Positions 34,051 through 44,265 of a stretch of 64,000 bases of DNA are shown here, piece after piece. Under the pieces are notes generated by a model, which saw only the letters and a list, made by a program, of their open reading frames with translations, had not been told where the DNA came from and did not search any database. Location of the stretch: NCBI GenBank assembly GCA_002314145.1, contig DCCG01000019.1, forward strand, positions 176,541 through 240,540. Reading direction: 5' to 3'. Source of the stretch: Thalassolituus sp. UBA1087. Lineage in GTDB: Bacteria; Pseudomonadota; Gammaproteobacteria; Pseudomonadales; Oceanobacteraceae. Position numbers and translations under genes: made by a program. Position 1 is the stretch's first letter. Every line of letters begins with the position of its first letter.

Positions 34051-35565
34051 ATGTCACTCGCCAGGGTTCTCACACGGGCGCAGCTGGGTATTGAAGCCCC
34101 GCTGGTGATTGTGGAAGTTCATCTCTCCGCTGGTCTGCCGTCGCTCAGTCTGGTTGGTCTGCCGGAAACCGCCGTGAAAGAAAGCAAAGACCGGGTGCGC
34201 AGTGCACTGCTCAACAGTGGTTTCGATTTTCCCGCCAAACGTATCACCATCAATCTCGCTCCGGCCGATCTGCCGAAAGAAGGCGGACGCTACGATCTGG
34301 CCATTGCCCTGGGGATTCTCGCGGCTTCCGGTCAGGTGCCGGAAAAATCCCTGGAAGGCCACGAATTTATCGGTGAACTGACCTTAGGCGGAGAACTGCA
34401 GCCGGTACCCGGGGTGTTACCCTGTGCACTGCAGAGCGGTAAGGATAATCATGTGCTGGTGGTGCCGGCGGCCAATGCCGGAGAAGCCTCGCTCTGTTCC
34501 TCCGCAGAATGCCGCGCAGCAGGGACTTTGCTGGAAGTCACCGGCTATCTGCACGGCCAGAATCGGCTGGCGGAAGTGGATAGCGGGCGGCCAGCTGCGG
34601 TGCACTTTGCCGAAGCCGCTGACCTGGCCGATGTGCGGGGTCAGCCGCAGGCGCGCCGGGCACTGGAGATTGCCGCCGCCGGAGGGCATAACCTGTTGTT
34701 TATCGGACCTCCGGGCACAGGTAAAACCATGCTCGCCAGCCGGTTGCCGGGCATTCTGCCACCAATGGAAGAAGAAGAGGCACTGGTGGCGGCCTCGGTG
34801 TCATCGATATCCGGCCAGGCTACCGACTGGCAGGAACAATGGCGCGTACGTCCCTTCCGCGCTCCTCATCATACCGCCTCGGGGGTGGCGCTGGTGGGGG
34901 GCGGAGCGACGCCGAAACCGGGCGAAATTTCCCTTGCCCACGCCGGTGTGCTGTTTCTGGATGAACTGCCCGAGTACTCGCGTAAAGTACTGGATGTGCT
35001 GCGTGAACCACTGGAAAGCGGCCGTATCGTGATCAGCCGCGCCAGCCGTTCCATTACGTTTCCTGCGCAGTTTCAGTTGATAGCCGCCATGAACCCCTGC
35101 CCGTGTGGCTACTTCGGTGATCCGTCCGGCCGCTGCCGCTGTACCGCCGAGCAGATCCGCCGCTATCAGGGCCAGACCTCCGGGCCATTACTCGACCGTA
35201 TCGACCTGCATGTGGAAGTGCCGCCCATGCCGCCGGCATTACTGCAGCAGGCACCGCCGGGCGAGTCATCTGCCGCTGTGCAGCAGCGGGTGATGGCGGC
35301 GCGCCAGTGCCAGCTGGATCGTCAGGGCTGCACCAATGCCGGACTGTCGGGCAATCAGCGTGATGAAGTCTGTCAGTTAACGGCGGATGATCAGGCCTGG
35401 CTGATGACCGCGATTGAGCATCTGCAACTGTCGGCGAGGGGCTTTCACCGTATCCTGAAAATCGCCCGCACCATTGCCGATCTGGAAGGGACGCAGCAGA
35501 CCGGCAGAGCGCATCTGATGGAAGCGCTGGGCTACCGTACGCTGGACCGCTATCTGCAGAGCTGA
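34051..35565 (+). CDS. comM: ComM/YifB Mg-chelatase-like AAA+ ATPase
   Basis: A 504-residue hexameric helicase-type ATPase that promotes branch migration during natural transformation. The N-terminal Lon-substrate-like domain (about 1-180, APLVIVEVHLSAGLPSLSLVG) is followed by the AAA+ core: Walker A GPPGTGKT near 219-226, Walker B VLFLDELPEYS and the FRAPHHTAS segment. A four-cysteine motif (CPCGYFGDPSGRCRC) and the C-terminal domain close the protein. The ATG at 34051 is 6 bp after AGGA. It is a single gene convergent with an EAL gene. Confidence 0.95.
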   Translation: MSLARVLTRAQLGIEAPLVIVEVHLSAGLPSLSLVGLPETAVKESKDRVRSALLNSGFDFPAKRITINLAPADLPKEGGRYDLAIALGILAASGQVPEKSLEGHEFIGELTLGGELQPVPGVLPCALQSGKDNHVLVVPAANAGEASLCSSAECRAAGTLLEVTGYLHGQNRLAEVDSGRPAAVHFAEAADLADVRGQPQARRALEIAAAGGHNLLFIGPPGTGKTMLASRLPGILPPMEEEEALVAASVSSISGQATDWQEQWRVRPFRAPHHTASGVALVGGGATPKPGEISLAHAGVLFLDELPEYSRKVLDVLREPLESGRIVISRASRSITFPAQFQLIAAMNPCPCGYFGDPSGRCRCTAEQIRRYQGQTSGPLLDRIDLHVEVPPMPPALLQQAPPGESSAAVQQRVMAARQCQLDRQGCTNAGLSGNQRDEVCQLTADDQAWLMTAIEHLQLSARGFHRILKIARTIADLEGTQQTGRAHLMEALGYRTLDRYLQS

Positions 35566-35581
35566 TAGCTGGCTGCTGCGC

Positions 35582-37282
35582 TCAGAACAGACTGTGCTGG
35601 CTGAAGTCTTTGGGGGTATTGAATCCGTCCACGGCCTGACCGATGAGCTCCTCCAGCGTCAGCGGCTGGGCGTAGATATAGCCCTGAATACGGTCACAGC
35701 CAAGGCGGCGTACCATCTCCAGGCAGGCGGCATCTTCAACCCCTTCGGCGGTGGTTTCCAGCCCCAGACGGTGGGCCAGATCCAGCATGCTGCCGACAAT
35801 CTGGCTTTGCGGGCCGTGGTCGGGCAGGGGCGAGACAAAGGCCCGGTCGAGCTTGATGCCGGTTAACGGCAGGTCGCTGAGGTGTGCCAGTGATGAAAAT
35901 CCGGTGCCGAAATCATCCAGCACAATATGCACGCCGGCGTTCTTCAGGCGGCGCAGATTCAGCAGCGACACACTGGCATCACGCATCATGGCGGTTTCAG
36001 TCAGCTCCAGTTCCAGGTAATGGGCGGGCATGCCGGTCTGGGCCAGCAGTTCCAGCACCTGATCCGCATACCAGGGGTCTGCGATTTCAGGGAAGGAAAC
36101 ATTCACCGCCAGCCGGATGGTCTGCCCGGTTAATTCGTGCAGGGCACGCCATGTGGTGGCGGTTTCCCGCAGCGCCCACTGGCCCAGCGCCTGGATCAGG
36201 CCGGCGGCTTCGGCTTCCCGGATAAAAACGGTGGGCGGGATCACACCCAGCGACGGGTGGCGCCAGCGCATCAGGGCTTCCGCGCCGACCCAGCTGCCGC
36301 TGACACTATCGAACTGTGGTTGATATTCGAGATAAAACTCTTCTTTCTGCAGCGCCAGATGCAGGCCGTCAAACAGGTTCAGACTGTGGCCGTCCGGTTC
36401 CTGCCAGTGGAAACTGGCTTCCTGCACCAGGCGTTCGCGGGCAATCTGCTGCACCGCTTCCTGCAGCGTGGCACTGAGTCCGGAAAATTCCCCCAGGTGC
36501 ATGGGCGCACTGTGATACACCACCCAGGGGCGGGCATCATCGTCCGGTTGTTGGGGCAGCCAGTCCATTTGCAGGTCGTAATAGTCATCACTGATGACGA
36601 CCAGCTGGTCTTCCAGAATGCGGCCGATCAGAGCATTTACCGGTGCCCGCAGCCTGACGGTGCGCTCAAATTCCTGCTGTATGGTCTGCTGTTGCTGCCA
36701 CAGGCAGCCGTCCGCAGGGCTGCGCAACCAGCGGCTCTGTACCACCTGCAGGTACTGGCCGCCCAGCGTGTCCTGCAGCCGGTGGCGCAGGGCGGCAATA
36801 AAATCATCGCGGTTGAGCGGTGGTGCCAGATCCTGCCGCAGGCTCAGCTGCAGAGGTTTCAGGCTGCGGAAAAAGTGGCTGCGGGTAACATCCGCCAGCG
36901 TCAGGCGCTGAAAGGCCTGGGGCAGCTGCCGGGAATGCAGCGGATTGCTGATCAGTATGGTGGGCAGATTGGTCTGCAGACGGTGCAGCCAGTTACGGCG
37001 GATATCACACAGGTCGTCGACCACGACGATGGCAGCGTGCCACTGGCTGAAGTCGGTGATGTTGCGCAGAGCAGGGTGCTGGCTCCAGTGGTGATTGCGG
37101 TCAAGGTGAATAAATTCAGTGTGCAGTGGTGGTTCGTCGTGGTAATGGCTGAGCCAGCTGTCCAGCGTCCCCAGCTGCTCTTCGCAGGTGCTTAATACCA
37201 ATAAGTTCAGGGGCGTCGGTCGCGTGCCTGGCGTGTCCTGGTGCTCATCCTGCGGGCCGGTCGTTATCGTCGAACGTTCCAT
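35582..37282 (-). CDS. EAL-domain cyclic di-GMP phosphodiesterase with degenerate GGDEF
   Basis: A 566-residue cytoplasmic protein. The N-terminal third (about 25-150) looks like a degenerate receiver fold. The middle has a GGDEF-like layout in which the active-site loop reads LEDQL, so it cannot be a cyclase. The EAL domain (about 310-555) has all catalytic motifs: GAEALMRW, LAVNVS, LELTET, DDFGTGFSS, IKLDRAFV and AEGVED. It should therefore hydrolyse c-di-GMP. No membrane helix. The start ATG ends at 37282. Adjacent genes give no clue to its input signal. Confidence 0.9.
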   Translation of the reverse strand: MERSTITTGPQDEHQDTPGTRPTPLNLLVLSTCEEQLGTLDSWLSHYHDEPPLHTEFIHLDRNHHWSQHPALRNITDFSQWHAAIVVVDDLCDIRRNWLHRLQTNLPTILISNPLHSRQLPQAFQRLTLADVTRSHFFRSLKPLQLSLRQDLAPPLNRDDFIAALRHRLQDTLGGQYLQVVQSRWLRSPADGCLWQQQQTIQQEFERTVRLRAPVNALIGRILEDQLVVISDDYYDLQMDWLPQQPDDDARPWVVYHSAPMHLGEFSGLSATLQEAVQQIARERLVQEASFHWQEPDGHSLNLFDGLHLALQKEEFYLEYQPQFDSVSGSWVGAEALMRWRHPSLGVIPPTVFIREAEAAGLIQALGQWALRETATTWRALHELTGQTIRLAVNVSFPEIADPWYADQVLELLAQTGMPAHYLELELTETAMMRDASVSLLNLRRLKNAGVHIVLDDFGTGFSSLAHLSDLPLTGIKLDRAFVSPLPDHGPQSQIVGSMLDLAHRLGLETTAEGVEDAACLEMVRRLGCDRIQGYIYAQPLTLEELIGQAVDGFNTPKDFSQHSLF

Positions 37283-37593
37283 ATTAGTAAGCTGCCGTCG
37301 TTGTCTTCATGCTATGGGTGATAGCGCTGGTTATTGTCAGCCGGTACCTGTTGTCAGGTCTGTGACTGATGCCATAACGTATGTTTTTATTATTCTTCTT
37401 TTATATATAGGACAAGATGCTGAGTCTGTCTCCCTGACTGACCTCAAAAAACATAACAGGTACAACGGGTTGCGCAAAGCTTTCAACGCAATACTCTAAT
37501 TCCGCAGTATGAAGGTTGGTGAAATACGGCGATTTAAACCGGCCGCCGACCTGTTAAAATGCCGGCCCACTCAGCAGGTACCCAGAGACATTC
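37283..37593. other. 311-bp intergenic region, EAL gene to rep
   Basis: Divergent promoter space for the EAL gene and rep. An AT-rich stretch at 37375-37410 may hold a promoter. No gene, hairpin or operator was recognised. Confidence 0.6.
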
Positions 37594-39621
37594 GTGGTCG
37601 ATTTATCCCAGCTTAACCCGCGGCAGAAAGAAGCCGCTAAGTATATTGATGGCCCATTGCTGGTACTGGCAGGCGCCGGGTCCGGCAAAACCTCGGTGAT
37701 TACGCGCAAGATTGCTTATCTGATTGATGTCTGTGGCATTAAGTCGTACCACATTGCCGCCGTGACCTTTACCAATAAGGCCGCGCGCGAGATGAAAGAG
37801 CGGGTGATGTCGCTGACCGGCAAAGGCGGCGCAAAAGGCCTGACGGTGTCGACATTTCACAACCTGGGGCTGAATATTATCCGCCACGAGCTGACCGCGG
37901 CGGGTTATAAAGCCGGTTTCTCGATTCTTGATCAGGACGACTGCAAAGGCATCATCCGTGATGTGATGCACCGTGAACACGGCGATGACGGCGATATGAT
38001 TGAGCTGGTGCAGAATGCCATCTCCAGCCTGAAGAACGATCTCATCAGCCCGGAACAGGCGATGAAAATGGCCGCCAGCCCGCAGGAAATGCTGATCGCC
38101 CAGACCTATGTGGTCTACCAGCGCATGCTGAAAGCCTACAACGCGGTGGATTTCGACGACCTGATTATGGTGCCCACGGTACTGTTCCGCGATAACCCCG
38201 ACGTGCTCACGCGCTGGCAGAAGAAAATCCGCTATCTGCTGGTGGATGAGTATCAGGATACCAACACCTCGCAGTATGAATTGGTGAAACTCCTGGTAGG
38301 CCAGCGCAACGGTCTGACGGTGGTGGGCGATGATGACCAGTCGATTTATGCCTGGCGTGGCGCGCGGCCGGAAAACCTGGTGCAGCTGGGCAAAGATTTC
38401 CCGACACTGAAGATCGTCAAGCTGGAGCAGAATTACCGCTCCACCGGCCTGATCCTCAACGCCGCCAACCATGTCATCGATAACAACCCGCACGAATTCG
38501 ACAAAAAGCTGTGGTCGGATATGGGCTACGGCGACCCGATCAAAATTCTCAAATGCCGCAACGACGATGTGGAGTCCGAACGCATTGCCACCGAGATCGT
38601 CGAGCGCCGTCTGCGCTACGGCTGTGGCTACCGCGACTTTGCCGTGCTGTATCGCGGTAACCATCAGTCGCGCGCGATTGAGATGAAGCTGCAGGCCTAT
38701 CAGGTGCCATACAAACTGAGCGGTGGTCAGTCGTTCTTCGGCCGCAACGAAATCAAAGACATCATGGGTTATCTGCGTCTGCTGATTAACCCGTCCGACG
38801 ACGCCGCGTTTCTGCGCATTATCAATACGCCGCGCCGCGAGATCGGCCCGTCCACCATTGAAAAGCTCGGTGAATACGCTGCCCGCCGCGGTATCTCTAT
38901 GATGGCGGCGACACAGGAATTCGGTCTGGAACAGGTGCTGATGCCGAAAGCGCTCGACCGGCTGCGCCGTTTTGGTCACTGGATTGACGGCATTACCCGC
39001 AATGCCTACACCAATGATCCGGTGGACGCGGTCAAAGAAATGATCAGTGACATCGATTATGAAAACTACCTGATGGCCAACTCGGGCACACCGAATCAGG
39101 CTGAGCGGCGCATGAAGAACGTCTGGTTCCTGGTGGATTCCATCAGCAAAATGATCGAAAAAGCCGATGAGCTGGGCGACGAATGCACCATTGAAGATGC
39201 GGTCTCCAAGCTCATTCTGCGTGACATGATGGAGCAGCAGGAGCAGGAAGACGAATCCGATCAGGTGCAGCTGATGACGCTGCACGCCTCCAAAGGTCTG
39301 GAATTCCCCCACGTCTATATCATGGGCATGGAAGAAGAGCTGATGCCGCACCGCAACAGCATCGAAGCCGACACCATCGAAGAAGAACGCCGCCTCATGT
39401 ACGTGGGCATTACGCGCGCCAAGCGTACCTTAACCCTGACTTACGCTGGCAAGCGCCGCCAGTATGGTGAAGCGCTGGAGACCACGCATTCCCGCTTTCT
39501 CGATGAACTGCCATCCGACGATATCGAGTGGGAAGGTAAAACCGAGGCCTCGGCGGAAGAACAGAAACAGCGCGGTCAGGAAACCCTGTCCAGCCTGAAA
39601 AATATGCTGTCGGATCTCTGA
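37594..39621 (+). CDS. rep: ATP-dependent DNA helicase Rep
   Basis: A 675-residue superfamily 1A 3'-5' helicase that removes proteins ahead of replication forks and helps restart. Walker A is LAGAGSGKTSVI (about 26-33), motif II is LLVDEYQDTNTSQYELV, and motifs III (VVGDDDQSIYAWRGARPEN), IV, V (LMTLHASKGLEFP) and VI (VGITRAKRTL) are all present. Similarity to E. coli Rep is end-to-end, which separates it from UvrD. The start is GTG at 37594, matching the family N terminus LNPRQKEAAKYIDGP. Confidence 0.97.
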   Translation: MVDLSQLNPRQKEAAKYIDGPLLVLAGAGSGKTSVITRKIAYLIDVCGIKSYHIAAVTFTNKAAREMKERVMSLTGKGGAKGLTVSTFHNLGLNIIRHELTAAGYKAGFSILDQDDCKGIIRDVMHREHGDDGDMIELVQNAISSLKNDLISPEQAMKMAASPQEMLIAQTYVVYQRMLKAYNAVDFDDLIMVPTVLFRDNPDVLTRWQKKIRYLLVDEYQDTNTSQYELVKLLVGQRNGLTVVGDDDQSIYAWRGARPENLVQLGKDFPTLKIVKLEQNYRSTGLILNAANHVIDNNPHEFDKKLWSDMGYGDPIKILKCRNDDVESERIATEIVERRLRYGCGYRDFAVLYRGNHQSRAIEMKLQAYQVPYKLSGGQSFFGRNEIKDIMGYLRLLINPSDDAAFLRIINTPRREIGPSTIEKLGEYAARRGISMMAATQEFGLEQVLMPKALDRLRRFGHWIDGITRNAYTNDPVDAVKEMISDIDYENYLMANSGTPNQAERRMKNVWFLVDSISKMIEKADELGDECTIEDAVSKLILRDMMEQQEQEDESDQVQLMTLHASKGLEFPHVYIMGMEEELMPHRNSIEADTIEEERRLMYVGITRAKRTLTLTYAGKRRQYGEALETTHSRFLDELPSDDIEWEGKTEASAEEQKQRGQETLSSLKNMLSDL

Positions 39622-39812
39622 AGCCGCGGCCGCTCTGTTGGTCGCGGCCGGTGGTGTTTGTTCAGAATACAGGCTGTTCTGTTGCGGCCGGTAAACATAG
39701 CTGCTCAGGCATGCTAATTTATCCGGCGTAATCCCGGACCCGGACGTTCATAAAGGCGTCTTGTCAGGGGGCTAATCTATTATTCCTTCCCGGAGGCCAG
39801 CGGAGCCTGTTG

Positions 39813-40883
39813 ATGAAAAAAATCGGACTGTATCTTTGTTTGCTGTTGGGCTGTGTGGCAGCCCGGGCTGAAGGGCCGGCGGTGATCGTCGACCGTGTCA
39901 CCCTGGAGCCGGTGGAATATTCCCAATCCATCGTCGGACGGGTGGTCGCCGCCCGCCGCGCAGATGTGATGCCCAGGGTCAGTGGCATGCTGGAGCAGGG
40001 GCTGGATAAAGAAGGGGTCATGGTGAACAAGGGTGACCTTCTGTTCCGCATTGACCCTGAACCGTTTGAAATCCGCGTGGCGCAGGCAAACGCCGGGCTG
40101 CTGAATGCCAGAGCTGTGCTGAAACAGGCCGACGCTGAGCTGGCGCGGCTGCAGACGTTACGCCGCTCCGGCAATGCTTCACAGTCTGATCTGGATACCG
40201 CTGAAGCCAACCGCGATGTGGCCAGAGCTCAGGTCGCTGCCGCCGATGCACAGTTGAAAGAAGCCCGGCTGAACCTGAGTTACACCGAGGTCCGCAGCCC
40301 GCTGAGCGGCCGCGCAGGCAAAGCGGAAGTGACCGAGGGTAATCTGGTCAGTGCCAATACCACTCTTCTGACGACCGTGGTGCAGACGCATCCTGTGTAT
40401 GTGGAAATGTCGGTCAGCAGTGCCGATCTGCTGAAACGGCAGCGTGAAGACGGATTACCCCAGGCAGATGATGTTTATGCCGAGCTGACCCTGAGTACCG
40501 GTGAGACGTTCAGCGAACAGGGGAAATTTAATTACCTGTCGCCGGAAGTGAACCGCCAGACCGACACCCTGCTGATCCGTGCCGAGTTTGCCAATGACAA
40601 TAACCAGTTGATTCCCGGTGAATTTGTGCGCGTGCGGGCCGGTCAGGTGGAGCCGGAAAAAACGCTGATGGTGAAGCAGAAAGCTGTGCAGCGGGATAAA
40701 GACGGTTACTTCGTACTGGTGGTGGACGACGACAATATCGTCAGTCGCCGCCGGGTTGAGCTGGGTTCGCAGAACGACAGCCTGTGGGTGGTGACGTCCG
40801 GTCTCAGCGAAGGTGAGCGCATTATTACCGAAGGTCTGCAGAAAGCGCAGATCGGCAGCCCTGTCAGCGTGAGGGAAGACTGA
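39813..40883 (+). CDS. RND efflux periplasmic adaptor (MFP) subunit
   Basis: A 356-residue adaptor of the AcrA/MexA type linking the inner-membrane pump to an outer-membrane channel. The lipoyl half-motifs, alpha-hairpin (ARAVLKQADAELARLQTL, SQSDLDTAEANRDVARAQ) and beta-barrel are in the usual order. LSPLSGRAGKAEVTEGNLV-type sequence (RSPLSGRAGKAE) is the family hallmark. The signal peptide ends LLLGCVAARA; Cys in LLGC could be a lipidation site or the cleavage may follow ARA. GGAG lies 7 bp before ATG 39813. The stop overlaps the pump start (TGATG). Confidence 0.93.
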   Translation: MKKIGLYLCLLLGCVAARAEGPAVIVDRVTLEPVEYSQSIVGRVVAARRADVMPRVSGMLEQGLDKEGVMVNKGDLLFRIDPEPFEIRVAQANAGLLNARAVLKQADAELARLQTLRRSGNASQSDLDTAEANRDVARAQVAAADAQLKEARLNLSYTEVRSPLSGRAGKAEVTEGNLVSANTTLLTTVVQTHPVYVEMSVSSADLLKRQREDGLPQADDVYAELTLSTGETFSEQGKFNYLSPEVNRQTDTLLIRAEFANDNNQLIPGEFVRVRAGQVEPEKTLMVKQKAVQRDKDGYFVLVVDDDNIVSRRRVELGSQNDSLWVVTSGLSEGERIITEGLQKAQIGSPVSVRED

Positions 40884-43800
40884 TGTTCTCGCGCTTCTTT
40901 ATTCACCGGCCCAAGTTTGCGCTGGTTATCTCTATCGTCATTATGCTGGCCGGCGGGCTGGCAGTGACCAGCCTGCCGGTGACTCAGTTCCCGGATATTT
41001 CGCCGCCACAGGTACAGGTCAGCGCGACGTATCCGGGCGCTGATGCGCGCACGGTGGAGGAATCGGTGGCGATTCCGGTTGAGGCCATGGTCAATGGTGT
41101 CGATGACATGCTGTATATGACCTCCACCAGTCGTGACAATGGCTCCTATTCCCTGACCGTCACTTTTGAAGTCGGTACCGACCCGGATCAGGCCGCTATT
41201 AACGTCCAGAACCGGGTGGCGCTGGCCAATTCCTCGCTGCCGCAGGAAGTGGTGCAGCGGGGGGTGACCACGCGTAAGCAGTCCGATTCCATGCTGATGC
41301 TGGCGGCGGTTTCCTCGCCGGAAGGCAGTCATGACTCCCTGTTTATGAGTAACTATGTGTCACGTTATCTGCAGGATTCCGTGGCGCGGATTAACGGTGT
41401 CGGCGGTACCAGCCAGTTTGGTGGCATGGAATACGGCATGCGCGTCTGGCTGAATCCGGACAAGCTGCTGGCGCTGAATCTGACGCCGTCAGACATTCAT
41501 GCGGCCATCACCAGCCAGAGTTCCCAGGCGGCTTTGGGACAGGTTGGGGCGCCGCCGGTGACCGGTAACGAACAACAGTTTCAGTACACCTTAACGGCCC
41601 AGGGACGGCTGACCACAGCAGAAGAATTTGGCGATATTGTGGTGCGCACTGCGGATGACGGCTCACAGGTGCGGTTGAAAGATGTCGCCCGGGTGGAGCT
41701 CGGCTCGCAGGAATACGGCTATGAGATGCGTATTAACGGCAAGCCCGGCGTGCCTCTGGTGGTGTATCAGGCGCCGGGGGCAAATGCGCTGGATGTGGCC
41801 GACGATGTGTACGCTGAACTGGATCGCCTGAGCCAGTATTTCCCGGACGATCTCGAATATCAGATTTTCTACGATTCCACCGAGTTCGTGCGCAGCTCGG
41901 TATCCGAAGTAATTGTGTCGCTGTTGTTTACCTTCCTGCTGGTGGTGGGTGTGACCTGGCTGTTCCTCGGTGACTGGCGTGCCACACTGATTCCCGCGGC
42001 GACCATTCCGGTCTCTCTGATCGGTACCTTTGCCGCGTTGCAGGTATCCGGTTTTACCATTAACACTATTTCATTGTTCGCGCTGATTCTCGCCATCGGG
42101 ATTGTGGTGGATGACGCCATCGTGGTGGTGGAGAACGTCAAACGCCATCTGGCAGAAGATAAAACCAGCGCGGCAGAAGCCACCGCAACGGCGATGAAAG
42201 AAGTCTTCTCGCCGGTGATTGCCACCACTCTGGTGTTGCTGGCGGTGTTTGTGCCGGTGGCTTTTATGCCGGGTCTGACCGGTAAGCTCTATACCCAGTT
42301 TGCGGTGACCATTTCGGTGGCTGTGAGTATTTCGTCACTGAATGCACTGACTCTGTCACCGGCGCTCTGTACCCTGCTGCTCAAACCCGGCGCACAGCCC
42401 CAGGGGATTTTTGCCTGGTTTAACCGCCGCGTCGAAGGTGCGCGCCGTGGTTATGTGCGCGGGGCGGCGTTCCTGTCGCGCCGTATTGCGTTGGCGGTCG
42501 TTGTTCTGTTGGCGGTGATGGCTGCGGATGTGTTTCTGTTCACGCACACGCCGACCGGTTTTCTGCCCACGGAGGACCGCGGTGCCTTCTTCGATGAACT
42601 CAGCCTGCCCAAAGGGGCATCGCTGAACCGCACCAACGAGCTGGTGGAAAAGCTTGATCAGCAGATCCGTGACGTGCCGGAAGTGGACCGCAGTATGACG
42701 ATTTCCGGCATGGGCATTATTTCCGGTGCCGGTTCCAGCAGCGCCTTTATGCTGCAGGTGATGAAACCCTGGGAAGAACGTAATGGCGTGCACTGGTATA
42801 CGACCTTTAATCAGGTGGTCGGCATTCTGAATTCAGAACCCGGCGCCACCGGCATTGCTTTTCCGCCGCCGCAGATTTCCGGTGTGGGTATGACCGGGGG
42901 TCTGGAAGGGCGCCTGCTGGATCTGGAAAGCGGCAGTGCAGAAGGTCTGGCGCAGGTGGCTCGCAGCTTAGTGGTGGCGCTCAACAGCCGCCCGGAAATT
43001 CAGCAGGCTTACAGTTCCTTTGATGCCTCCACGCCGAAGCTGCGGCTTGACCTCGACCGCGAAAAGGCCCTGATGCTGGGCGTTTCGCCACAGGCGCTTT
43101 ACGCGGCGCTGCAAAGCCAGGTGGGCAGTGCCTACGTTAACGACTTTAATATGCAGGGCCGCAGTTACCGGGTGATGATGCAGGCGGATGCGGATTATCG
43201 CAGTACCGAAGACGAAATCCGTAACCTGCATGTGCGTTCACAAAGCGGCGCCATGGTGCCGGTGGGCGCGCTGGTGAAGATCAACACGATTCTGGGGGCG
43301 CAGTCGCTGGGGCGCTATAACACCTACAGTGCGGCCTCGGTGAACATCACACCGGCGGATGGTTACAGCTCCGGCGACGTGATGGATACCGTCGAGCAGG
43401 TGGCACTCGATACCCTGCCGGATCAATACCGGCTCGACTGGTATGGCACTGCGGTTCAGGAGCGTCAGGCGGACAGCGTGACTCTGCTGGTGTTCGCCCT
43501 GTCGCTGATCTTTGCCTACCTGTTTCTGGTCGCCCAGTACGAGAGCTGGAGCATTCCGTTTGCCGTGATTCTGTCGGTGACGGTGGCCGCCATGGGGGCG
43601 CTGTTACCCCTGTATCTGATGCCGGGCTTTGATAACAACCTGTATGCTCAGATTGGTCTGGTGATGCTGATTGCACTGGCCAGTAAATCCGCGATTCTGA
43701 TTGTCGAATTCGCCCTGCGCCGCCATCAGGAAGAAGGGCTCAGTATTCTGGATGCCGCGCAGGAAGCGGCCAGTCTGCGCTTCCGTGCAGTCATCATGAC

Positions 43801-44008
43801 CGCGCTGTCCTTTATTGTGGGGATTGCCCCACTGCTGATGTCCAGTGGACCAGGTTCCATGAGCCGCCTGTCGATTGGTATGACGGTGTTTGGCGGCATG
43901 CTGTTCGCCACCGTGCTGGGTATCTTCCTGATTCCGGTGCTGTTTGTGATGTTTCAGTCGCTGCGTGAAATGTTCAAACAAACCGCGCCCGGCAACACCT
44001 CTGACTGA
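40883..44008 (+). CDS. RND multidrug efflux pump, HAE1 (AcrB-like) family
   Basis: A 1041-residue inner-membrane proton-driven exporter with the duplicated six-helix plus periplasmic-loop layout. The N terminus FSRFFIHRPKFALVISI and the proton-relay aspartates D410 and D411 in GIVVDDAIVVVENV are diagnostic. The partner Lys region is in the C-terminal half. No outer-membrane channel gene is nearby, so a TolC encoded elsewhere must be used. Substrates are not evident. Two PadR-type genes with a palindromic operator follow, but the 260-bp gap suggests a separate unit. Confidence 0.95.
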   Translation: MFSRFFIHRPKFALVISIVIMLAGGLAVTSLPVTQFPDISPPQVQVSATYPGADARTVEESVAIPVEAMVNGVDDMLYMTSTSRDNGSYSLTVTFEVGTDPDQAAINVQNRVALANSSLPQEVVQRGVTTRKQSDSMLMLAAVSSPEGSHDSLFMSNYVSRYLQDSVARINGVGGTSQFGGMEYGMRVWLNPDKLLALNLTPSDIHAAITSQSSQAALGQVGAPPVTGNEQQFQYTLTAQGRLTTAEEFGDIVVRTADDGSQVRLKDVARVELGSQEYGYEMRINGKPGVPLVVYQAPGANALDVADDVYAELDRLSQYFPDDLEYQIFYDSTEFVRSSVSEVIVSLLFTFLLVVGVTWLFLGDWRATLIPAATIPVSLIGTFAALQVSGFTINTISLFALILAIGIVVDDAIVVVENVKRHLAEDKTSAAEATATAMKEVFSPVIATTLVLLAVFVPVAFMPGLTGKLYTQFAVTISVAVSISSLNALTLSPALCTLLLKPGAQPQGIFAWFNRRVEGARRGYVRGAAFLSRRIALAVVVLLAVMAADVFLFTHTPTGFLPTEDRGAFFDELSLPKGASLNRTNELVEKLDQQIRDVPEVDRSMTISGMGIISGAGSSSAFMLQVMKPWEERNGVHWYTTFNQVVGILNSEPGATGIAFPPPQISGVGMTGGLEGRLLDLESGSAEGLAQVARSLVVALNSRPEIQQAYSSFDASTPKLRLDLDREKALMLGVSPQALYAALQSQVGSAYVNDFNMQGRSYRVMMQADADYRSTEDEIRNLHVRSQSGAMVPVGALVKINTILGAQSLGRYNTYSAASVNITPADGYSSGDVMDTVEQVALDTLPDQYRLDWYGTAVQERQADSVTLLVFALSLIFAYLFLVAQYESWSIPFAVILSVTVAAMGALLPLYLMPGFDNNLYAQIGLVMLIALASKSAILIVEFALRRHQEEGLSILDAAQEAASLRFRAVIMTALSFIVGIAPLLMSSGPGSMSRLSIGMTVFGGMLFATVLGIFLIPVLFVMFQSLREMFKQTAPGNTSD

Positions 44009-44142
44009 TCAGCTGCACTGCAGCGGTTGCTTCCGATCGTTGCAGTGCATTATCTGATCATTTTCCTGCTGTTTATTCTGATCGCTACGGCCACTGTTTT
44101 TCTGCCTGGGCTGCGACATTCTGTCCTTTATCCCCTGTATAT

Positions 44143-44168
44143 TTACGATATATCGTAATGTATCGTAA
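44143..44168. promoter_or_regulatory. Palindromic operator with third half-site upstream of the PadR pair
   Basis: TTACGATATATCGTAA (44143-44158) is a perfect 16-bp palindrome. A third half-site, ATCGTAA, recurs at 44162-44168, ten bp after the second one. AT-rich, one-turn-spaced palindromes of this kind usually sit at autoregulated PadR genes. The remainder of the 257-bp gap shows no gene. Confidence 0.6.
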
Positions 44169-44265
44169 GTACTGAGTCAGGGAGTGGTGACGCCTGAACA
44201 CCGCTACAGCTAATGCACTGCTTCCGTTTTAAGTGAGTTGAGTTAAGAGATTTGAGGTAACCGAT

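Noticed and set aside
36137..37195. Antisense frame of 352 codons inside the EAL gene
   Set aside because: Shadow of the EAL gene, whose domain motifs are complete on the minus strand.
37603..39351. Very long antisense open frame inside rep
   Set aside because: It is the complement of a highly biased coding frame; its product is low-complexity Val/His/Gln-rich and has no start context.
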